Shown one piece after another: positions 7,031-12,141 of a stretch of DNA of 12,141 nt. The stretch is from contig CABVDL010000080.1 in assembly GCA_902497035.1 (NCBI GenBank), forward strand, positions 1-12,141. The letters run 5' to 3'. How positions within the stretch are numbered: the stretch's first letter is position 1; every line of letters starts with the position of its first letter. This stretch comes from an uncultured Prevotella sp. Lineage in GTDB: Bacteria > Bacteroidota > Bacteroidia > Bacteroidales > Bacteroidaceae. The notes under the pieces were generated by a model. That model saw only the letters and a list, made by a program, of their open reading frames with translations. It made no database searches and was not told the DNA's origin. The translations under genes were made by a program, and so were the position numbers.

Positions 7031-8707
7031 TTAATATTGTGTGTAGAGGCCGTGAGAGTTGTCGACCTCAGAGTAGTAAATCTTGAGGAAGAGGTCGTTG
7101 TCGTCGATCTTGGCGTCCTGATAGTAGCTCTGGTAGTTCTTTTCCTTAGCGAAGTATTTTGTCATCGTATCGACGGTGTTGCCCCAGCGCTGCAGGTCGA
7201 ACCAGCGGTTGCCTTCGAGGGCCAGTTCGAGTCGGCGCTCCATGCGTACAGCCTTGCGGGCGTAGTCCTGAGTCCATCCCTCCTTGGGATATTGTCCCAC
7301 GGCGTAGTCGGCCATGACGGTGGAGAGGTCCTGCGGGGTATATGAGGTGTCGATGCTGTTGGCGGCGCGCTGCCTTATGTTGTTCACCCATGTACGGGCC
7401 TCCTCAAGGTCGTTGGTCTCGACGCAGGCCTCAGCATAGAGCAGCACGATGTCGGAATAGCGTATGAGGCAGAAGTTGAGGGGGGAGCCACCCCATGGCC
7501 AGCCGCTGATCATGCGGGGGTCGGCGGGGTCGCAGATGTTCTTCTTGTTGGAGTATTCGCCGTAGATCTCATAGGCGCGGCACCATCCCTTGGTGTAGGT
7601 GTGGCCGCGGAACGGGAATCCGATGCGGCCGACGGTGAAGTCGAGACGGGGGTCAACGTTGCCGTAGTAGCCGCCGTTTGAGATTACGTCGCCGTTGGGG
7701 TTCTGCTTGTCGATGTAGGGCAGGCCATTCTCGTCGGTGGCGAAGGCGTTGACCAGGTCCTGCGAGCCATAGAAGAAGTCGTCGCCGGTGCCGTAGAGGT
7801 TGCCGTCGGAGTAGGTGGTGTTGAGCAGGTTGCTCCAGTTGATGTGCGCGTTGTTGTTGGCCGTGGAGCACTGTATGGCGAGTATCGACTCATACATGTT
7901 GTTGTTGTCAATCTTGGCCTGGTCCTGGCACTTGGGATAGAACGAGTACAAGCCGCTGTCCATCACGGTCTTGGCCCACTGCTTCACCTTCTGCCAGTCG
8001 CATCCGTTCTCGGTATCCTGCGCATAGACCTTGGCCAGGATGGCGGCCGCGGTGTATTTGCAGACACGTCCGGCCGACGCGGGCTTCTCTGGCAACACGT
8101 TGTAGGCATCGGTCAGGTCGGCGATAATCTTGTCGTAGATCTGGGCCCGGGTGAACTCCATGTTCGACTTGGAGCTTGCATCCTCGTCGGCCTCGGTGAA
8201 GTAGGGGATGCGCTTGAACACGCGGATGAGGTCGAAATAATAGTAGGCCCTGAGGCATTTCATCTCGCCGATGACCTGCTCGGGGTTGGCGATGCTCTTT
8301 GCACTGTTGATGGCGTCAATGGCGCGGTTGGCCCTTACGATGGCGTAGTAGTTGTTTTCCCATTTGTAGAGGCTCGACACATTGTCCGACGTGATGTTCG
8401 ACACCTCCAGCTGGTGGATGTTCTGCTCCATCGACGTTGCGCCGCCGCCCTTGAGGGCATCGTCAGAGCGCACGTCGAAGATCCAGTTGGTGGAGGGGCC
8501 GGAGAAGGCCTCGTTGTTGCCGAAGAAGTGGGCTTCGAGACCATTGTAGGTGGCGGCCACCAGGCCCTCGACGGAGTTGTCGTCGAGCTGGTCTTCCACA
8601 AACTGCCCCTGAGGCACAGTGTCAAGCATGTCCGAGCACGACGTGGCGGTGAGCAGGCCGGCGCAAAGCATTAAACTATATATCTTGAATTTCATGATTG
8701 AATGCAT
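7031..8707 (-). CDS. SusD/RagB-family outer-membrane glycan-binding lipoprotein
   Basis: This is the lid subunit of the SusCD outer-membrane importer; it binds oligosaccharide, here probably fructan, and closes over the transporter. The ORF has 558 codons from the first ATG at 8707. The ATG at 8695 (MKFKIYSLMLCAG) gives a more standard lipoprotein signal and is the preferred start, making 554 residues. The lipobox is LLTATSC, with Cys at residue 24 of the longer form, followed by SDMLDTVPQG, a typical SusD beginning. Family landmarks include AIVRANRAIDAI, CLRAYYYFDLIRVFKRIPYF (TPR helices), YSDIVLLYAEA and RMERRLELALEGNRWFDLQRWG near the C-terminus. The gap from the susC stop is 24-36 nt depending on the start. 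The gene appears intact even though susC carries a stop codon. The family call is secure; the ligand is inferred from the GH32 genes. Confidence 0.95.
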   Translation of the reverse strand: MHSIMKFKIYSLMLCAGLLTATSCSDMLDTVPQGQFVEDQLDDNSVEGLVAATYNGLEAHFFGNNEAFSGPSTNWIFDVRSDDALKGGGATSMEQNIHQLEVSNITSDNVSSLYKWENNYYAIVRANRAIDAINSAKSIANPEQVIGEMKCLRAYYYFDLIRVFKRIPYFTEADEDASSKSNMEFTRAQIYDKIIADLTDAYNVLPEKPASAGRVCKYTAAAILAKVYAQDTENGCDWQKVKQWAKTVMDSGLYSFYPKCQDQAKIDNNNMYESILAIQCSTANNNAHINWSNLLNTTYSDGNLYGTGDDFFYGSQDLVNAFATDENGLPYIDKQNPNGDVISNGGYYGNVDPRLDFTVGRIGFPFRGHTYTKGWCRAYEIYGEYSNKKNICDPADPRMISGWPWGGSPLNFCLIRYSDIVLLYAEACVETNDLEEARTWVNNIRQRAANSIDTSYTPQDLSTVMADYAVGQYPKEGWTQDYARKAVRMERRLELALEGNRWFDLQRWGNTVDTMTKYFAKEKNYQSYYQDAKIDDNDLFLKIYYSEVDNSHGLYTQY

Positions 8708-8731
8708 TTAATAGGAAACGAAAGGAAATAG

Positions 8732-10156
8732 TTAGAAGTCAACGTGAAGTCCGAGGCTGAACGTCCTTGCCCTCGGGTAGGGACCGTTATCGACGCGGCT
8801 GCCGTAGGCACCCAGTGGCACCTCAGGGTCGAGGCCGGAGTAGCCGGTGATGGTGAATACGTTCTCCACCTGGCCATAGACGCTCAGGCCGCCGAGGCCG
8901 AGCTTCTTGACGAGGTTCTGGTCGAAGTTGTAGGCCAGCTTCAGGAACTTCATCTTGAGATATGAGCCGTCCTCAATGTAGTAGGTTGACATGCGCACCT
9001 CGTTGTTGTTGTCGTTGAGCGAGAGGGCGGGAATAGAGGCGTTCGGATTGCTCTCCGACCAGGCGTTTAGCACATCGACGCTCCGGTTGGTGTAGAGGTT
9101 GCCGTAGCTCATTAGGTCGAGCTGCTTCTTTGTGGAGTTGTAGATGTCGAAGCCGAACTCTCCGAAGAGGAAGGTGCTGAGGGTGAAGTTTTTCCACGAG
9201 GCAGAGAGATTGATGCCCATCGACCAGTCGGGGTTGGGGTCGCCGATGATGCAGCGGTCGTCGTCGTTGACCACGCCGTCGCCGTTGATGTCGCGGAATA
9301 TCATGCGTCCCACGGCCTTTCCGGGCTGTGCGGCATGGTTGGCCACGCTCTCCTTGTCCTTGAAGATGCCGTCATAGACCCATCCGTAGTACACGCCCAT
9401 GGGCTCACCCTCCATGATGCGGATGTCGCCTCCCTGGTAGCTCACCTTGTCGTTGAATGCCACGAGCTTGTTACGGTAGGCCGAGAGGTTGAGGCTGCCG
9501 TCCCAGCTGAAGTCGCCGTACTTGGGCGAATGGTAGCCGAGGTTCATCTCGAAGCCCTTGTTGTTCATCGTGCCGGTGTTCATGTACTTGGCCGCATTCT
9601 CGCCAGCCACGGACAGTGTGGGAGGAACGGTGAGCATGTCGGTGGTCTTCTTCCAGTAGTAGTCGAGGCTGAGCGTGACGGCGTTGCCGAAGAGGGTAGC
9701 GTCGAGTCCGATGTTGGTCTGCGTGGTGGTCTCCCACTTGAGGTTCTTGTTGCCCGACGCGGTGACGATGACGCCGCTCACCTCACTGTTGTTGGAGCCG
9801 TTGAGGTCGTAGGAGCCGTTGCCCGAGGTGTAGGCGTAGGTGGAATAGCCGGCATAGAGATTGCTGATGGCGGCGTTGCCGTTCTGGCCCCATCCCACGC
9901 GGAGCTTCAGGTCGTCCACGATGTTCTGCTTGGGGAAGAAGCTCTCCTCGCTGATGCGCCACGCGCCGCTGAAGGCGGGGAACACGCCCGAACGGCTGCT
10001 CTTGTCGAGGCGCGAGGTCTCGTCACGGCGCAGGGTGAACGAGGCGAGATAGCGGTCGGCGTAGTTGTAATCGACCTTGCCGAAGAGCGAGAACAGTGCC
10101 CACTCCGACTTTCCGCCGCCGTTGGTCTGCGTGCCGGTGCCCGAGTCTATCTGCAT
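8732..10156 (-). CDS. SusC-like protein, C-terminal fragment (474 residues from the first ATG after the stop)
   Basis: This is the remaining TonB-dependent barrel in the same frame as the N-terminal part. Homology actually starts directly after the stop at 10189 (RDTYAFEDKNYM); the ATG at 10156 is merely the first available start. It contains DYNYADRYLASFTLRRDETSRL, GWGQNGNAAISNLYAGYSTYAY, FRDINGDGVVNDDDRCIIGDPNPDW (an EF-hand-like Ca loop typical of SusC barrels) and a C-terminal aromatic strand. It has no signal peptide, so independent function is not expected. Confidence 0.75.
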   Translation of the reverse strand: MQIDSGTGTQTNGGGKSEWALFSLFGKVDYNYADRYLASFTLRRDETSRLDKSSRSGVFPAFSGAWRISEESFFPKQNIVDDLKLRVGWGQNGNAAISNLYAGYSTYAYTSGNGSYDLNGSNNSEVSGVIVTASGNKNLKWETTTQTNIGLDATLFGNAVTLSLDYYWKKTTDMLTVPPTLSVAGENAAKYMNTGTMNNKGFEMNLGYHSPKYGDFSWDGSLNLSAYRNKLVAFNDKVSYQGGDIRIMEGEPMGVYYGWVYDGIFKDKESVANHAAQPGKAVGRMIFRDINGDGVVNDDDRCIIGDPNPDWSMGINLSASWKNFTLSTFLFGEFGFDIYNSTKKQLDLMSYGNLYTNRSVDVLNAWSESNPNASIPALSLNDNNNEVRMSTYYIEDGSYLKMKFLKLAYNFDQNLVKKLGLGGLSVYGQVENVFTITGYSGLDPEVPLGAYGSRVDNGPYPRARTFSLGLHVDF

Positions 10157-10189
10157 GTAGTTCTTGTCCTCGAAGGCATAGGTGTCGCG

Positions 10190-10192
10190 TTA
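10190..10192 (-). other. In-frame TAA stop within susC
   Basis: Read on the minus strand the bases run CTG AGT GCC TAA CGC GAC ACC. Both flanks are good SusC sequence in one frame. One substitution from CAA, GAA, AAA, TCA, TAT or TAC could produce it. Confidence 0.9.
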
Positions 10193-11758
10193 GGCACTCA
10201 GACCCTCGAAGACGTATTTGATGGCCTCCACGCCGAAGAGTGCGTTCAGGCCGTGCTTGCCCCACTGTCCGATATAGTTGGCCGTGTTGGTCCAGGTGTA
10301 GGTGTCGCCCTGGCCATAGCCGCGGCTCATGCTGTTCTTGTCGGTCGGCTCCACCTTTCGGGCGAGCGACTTGTTGAAATACTGTATATGCTCAATACCG
10401 AAGTTGGTCTTCAGCGTGAGGCCTTTCACCGGGATGAGCTCAGCATAGGCGTTGCCGAAGATGCGCCAGGAGTTGTTGTCGTTGTCGCGTCCGTTGTAAA
10501 GCGTCTGCATGGGGTTGGCCACGTCGGAGGCGAGCAGCTGCATGGCGCTGCCGAAAACGCCGTCGGAAGCATACACCGGCAGGGCAGGATGCTGGCGCAT
10601 GGCCACGTAGGGGATGCCGGAGTCGGAGCCCGTGCCGAAGCCGCGGTCGTGCCAGTTGGCCACCATAAGGTTCTCACCAACATGGAAATACTTGTTCACA
10701 TTGAAAGTGGAGTTGACGCGACCGGTGAAGCGTCGGTAGTAGGAATATTCCATCAGACCCTGCTGGTTGATGTAGTTGCCCGAGAAGAGATACGAGCCCT
10801 TGTCGGACGCATTGCTCACGCTTGCCGAGAGATTGTGGGTCCAGGCAGCGCTATATACCTCTTTCTGCCAGTCGGTGTCGGCGGTCTTTATGCCGCTGTA
10901 CGACTCGACGAGCTTCGGCGTGGTGCCGGTGCCGTAGAGGCGCGAGTCGGGCGTGGTGCCGTCGTTGGCGCATGCCTGCCAGTAGGCCAGTCCCCACTGC
11001 CCGGCGTTGAGCATGTCGTAGGTCTTGGCTACGGTGTTCACCGAAGCCGTGTAGTCGATGTTGAACTTGGTCTTTCCGTTCTTGCCTTTCTTGGTGGTGA
11101 TGACGATGACGCCGTTGGCGGCGCGCGAGCCGTAGATGCTGGCCGAGGAGGCATCCTTGAGCACCTGTATGGACTCGATGTCGGCAGCGTTGAGCGAGTT
11201 GAGGTTCTCGCTTGTGGCCACGCCGTCGATGACGAAGAGCGGGTCGCTGCTGTTGACGGTGCTGATGCCGCGCACGCGGATGGTGGTGCCACCGCCGCCC
11301 GGGGCCGCGTCGGTGACGATGTTCACGCCCGAGAGCTTGCCCTGCATGGAGTTGAGCATGTTGGGCTCACCGGCGCTGATGGGTTCTTTCATGTCCATCA
11401 CCGAGACGGCGCCCGTGAGGTCGGCCTTGCGCTGCACCTGGTAGCCGGTGACGACGACCTCGTTGAGTTCCTCACCGTCGGCAAGCTTCACCACCATGTT
11501 GTTGGCGGCGGCCACCTCGGTGGTCTTGAAGCCCACATAGGAGATGTTGAGCTTGGCCGAAGGCTGCACGTCGAGCGTGAAGTGGCCGTCGATGTCGGTG
11601 ATGGTGCCGCTGTTGGCCCCCACCACCTTGACCGTTGCGCCTACGAGAGGCTCACCGTCGGAGGCAGAGACGACGGTTCCTGTAATCTTGGTCTGCGCCA
11701 TCGCACTCCATGCGCTTAGCACAAAAGCCATAAGACAGAAAAGAAATTTTTCCTTCAT
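10190..11758 (-). CDS. SusC-like protein, N-terminal fragment (522 residues, before the internal stop)
   Basis: This is the part translated from the native start: signal peptide, carboxypeptidase-like domain, complete plug and the first barrel strands, ending at FEGLSA. Alone it would lack roughly half the barrel and the C-terminal Phe needed for outer-membrane insertion, so it should not function as a transporter. The start MKEKFLFCLM is supported by the immediately following signal peptide. Confidence 0.8.
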   Translation of the reverse strand: MKEKFLFCLMAFVLSAWSAMAQTKITGTVVSASDGEPLVGATVKVVGANSGTITDIDGHFTLDVQPSAKLNISYVGFKTTEVAAANNMVVKLADGEELNEVVVTGYQVQRKADLTGAVSVMDMKEPISAGEPNMLNSMQGKLSGVNIVTDAAPGGGGTTIRVRGISTVNSSDPLFVIDGVATSENLNSLNAADIESIQVLKDASSASIYGSRAANGVIVITTKKGKNGKTKFNIDYTASVNTVAKTYDMLNAGQWGLAYWQACANDGTTPDSRLYGTGTTPKLVESYSGIKTADTDWQKEVYSAAWTHNLSASVSNASDKGSYLFSGNYINQQGLMEYSYYRRFTGRVNSTFNVNKYFHVGENLMVANWHDRGFGTGSDSGIPYVAMRQHPALPVYASDGVFGSAMQLLASDVANPMQTLYNGRDNDNNSWRIFGNAYAELIPVKGLTLKTNFGIEHIQYFNKSLARKVEPTDKNSMSRGYGQGDTYTWTNTANYIGQWGKHGLNALFGVEAIKYVFEGLSA

Positions 11759-11835
11759 ACTGGTAAGATATTGATTGGTTTTAAAATTTATAGCAAATAA
11801 AATAATGTGTAACGGTCAGTCTTTGGTTTCTGCTG

Positions 11836-11843
11836 CAAAATTA
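11836..11843 (-). promoter_or_regulatory. Candidate Bacteroidetes -7 element for the operon
   Basis: On the minus strand this reads TAATTTTG, matching the Bacteroidetes -7 consensus TANNTTTG. It lies about 78 nt upstream of the susC start, leaving an AT-rich leader of about 70 nt. The -33 element is poor: no TTTG is found about 19-20 nt upstream, only TTTTAACG. A weak -33 would fit activator dependence, as expected for a substrate-induced PUL. Assignment is from the consensus only. Confidence 0.4.
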
Positions 11844-11886
11844 ATCTAAATCAAGTCTGGGGCGTTAAAAAATCCTTTCATCGTCT

Positions 11887-11938
11887 TGCAAAATTGTTTC
11901 AAAAGACAAAAAAACTATAAGCATGAAACAGTTTTGCA
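11887..11938. promoter_or_regulatory. 15-bp inverted repeat upstream of susC, candidate operator
   Basis: TGCAAAATTGTTTCA (11887-11901) and TGAAACAGTTTTGCA (11924-11938) are inverted copies with one mismatch, separated by 22 nt. The site lies about 44-95 nt upstream of the candidate -7 box, where an activator such as a hybrid two-component regulator would bind. The repeat is visible directly. The regulatory role is inferred, and no regulator gene is in the window. Confidence 0.5.
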
Positions 11939-12011
11939 GGCCGATGCAACGGAAATGGAGGTGGTGGGCTTTTTATTGTTGGGTAGCGTTGGTAGCTTCC
12001 GCCGATGATGC

Positions 12012-12117
12012 CGGGTATTGGTGTAATGGCCGATGGCCTCGGGTATTGGTCTAATGGCCGGTGGTCTCGGGTATTGGTCTAATGGCCGGTGGTCTCGGGT
12101 ATTGGTGTAGTGGCCGG
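12012..12117. repeat. 28-bp tandem repeat, three full copies and one partial
   Basis: Copies start at 12012, 12040, 12068 and 12096 (partial, 22 nt). Each begins CGGGTATTGGT; copies 2 and 3 are identical, while copies 1 and 4 carry a few substitutions. A degenerate earlier copy may lie just before 12012. On the minus strand each regular unit contains AGACCA twice, 15 nt apart. The unit is not a multiple of three, so it is unlikely to be coding. Confidence 0.85.
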
Positions 12118-12132
12118 CCTGGTGCCGGCCAC
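12110..12132. repeat. GC-rich hairpin at the end of the tandem repeat
   Basis: GTGGCCGGC (12110-12118) pairs with GCCGGCCAC (12124-12132) around a 5-nt loop. An alternative, overlapping hairpin is CTGGTG (12119-12124) with CACCAG (12130-12135). No T-tract follows on either strand inside the window. It could be the end of a terminator for a gene beyond the right edge, or part of a repetitive palindromic element. Confidence 0.55.
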
Positions 12133-12141
12133 CAGCCGCCG

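Larger units (their letters stand above)
8732..11758 (-). pseudogene. SusC/RagA-family TonB-dependent transporter interrupted by an in-frame TAA
   Basis: This would be a 1008-codon TonB-dependent outer-membrane porin importing fructan oligosaccharides with SusD. Residues 1-22 form a signal peptide ending AMAQ. Residues 23 to about 95 are the carboxypeptidase-D-like beta sandwich (GTVVSASDGEPLVGATV, DIDGHFTLDV, ISYVGF). ELNEVVVTGY (97-106) is the usual SusC motif before the plug, which includes IRVRGISTVNSSDPLFVIDGV and IQVLKDASSASIYGSRAANG. The barrel follows to a C-terminal TFSLGLHVDF ending in Phe. Codon 523 (10192-10190) is TAA, flanked by FEGLSA and RDTYAFEDKNYM, and reading continues in the same frame. 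No frameshift or deletion is needed, so a single substitution explains the break. Other genes here use TAA as a genuine stop, so codon reassignment is unlikely. It could be a recent nonsense mutation or a sequencing error. Confidence 0.88.
11759..12141. other. Intergenic region upstream of the fructan operon
   Basis: These 383 nt hold no convincing gene. The susC-proximal half is AT-rich and carries the promoter candidate and inverted repeat. The distal part turns GC-rich and repetitive. The only short ORF (plus strand, 11923-12054, 43 residues) runs through the inverted repeat and into the tandem repeat and is not credible. Confidence 0.7.

Noticed and set aside
10190..10192. Stop-codon reassignment or selenocysteine/pyrrolysine readthrough
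   Set aside because: The codon is TAA, which ends several other genes here; TAA is not used for selenocysteine or pyrrolysine, and no special structure is apparent.
9335..11719. A 794-codon open frame on the plus strand antisense to susC
   Set aside because: Its translation is low-complexity (rich in V, G, A, E, H, D) with no domain or signal; it mirrors the codon bias of susC, which has recognisable domains on the minus strand.
11923..12054. A 43-codon plus-strand ORF with a hydrophobic stretch, starting MKQFCRPM
   Set aside because: It starts in the inverted repeat and ends inside the 28-bp tandem repeat; the Trp-rich composition looks accidental and no ribosome site is evident.
12012..12117. 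Possible CRISPR array
   Set aside because: The 28-bp units are directly adjacent with no unique spacers, so this is a simple tandem repeat.

Overview
The window is a polysaccharide utilization locus (PUL) from a Bacteroidales bacterium, most likely Prevotellaceae or a close relative. This rests on a SusC/SusD pair, Bacteroidetes-style lipoprotein signals, a TANNTTTG-type promoter candidate and a recurring C-terminal tail of a Prevotella/Bacteroides kind. Coding DNA is rich in G/C at third positions and intergenic DNA is AT-rich. All recognisable genes lie on the minus strand with gaps of about 3-65 nt, which suggests a single operon read from right to left.

In transcription order, the leader (about 12141-11759) holds a 28-bp tandem repeat, a strong GC hairpin, a 15-bp inverted repeat that looks like an operator, and a candidate promoter. 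Next comes a SusC-like TonB-dependent transporter gene (11758-8732) broken by one in-frame TAA, then a SusD-like glycan-binding lipoprotein. These are followed by an Fn3 + DUF4960 surface lipoprotein and a LamG + GH32 protein whose nucleophile motif is altered from WMNDPNG to WSNETHG. After a 10-bp intercistronic hairpin come a divergent DUF4960-like protein with a long C-terminal extension, a previously easy-to-miss 52-residue ORF, a short DUF4960 protein, and the N-terminal third of a second GH32 enzyme (DUF4980 + GH32) with a canonical WMNDPNG motif. This last gene runs off the left edge.

The combination of GH32 and DUF4960 beside SusCD points to a fructan (levan or inulin) substrate, by analogy with the Bacteroides thetaiotaomicron levan locus BT1760-BT1763. 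In the expected scheme, surface proteins bind and cut fructan, SusCD imports the oligosaccharides, and the second GH32 hydrolyses them to fructose. No sensor-regulator, fructose permease or fructokinase is seen here; these may lie outside the window.

The most unusual points are the Asp-to-Glu change at the GH32 nucleophile, the lone stop codon in susC, three paralogous DUF4960 proteins in one operon, a shared C-terminal tail on the three complete non-lipoprotein members, and the inverted repeat upstream of the operon. Nothing in the window amounts to a clearly new system outside the PUL framework.
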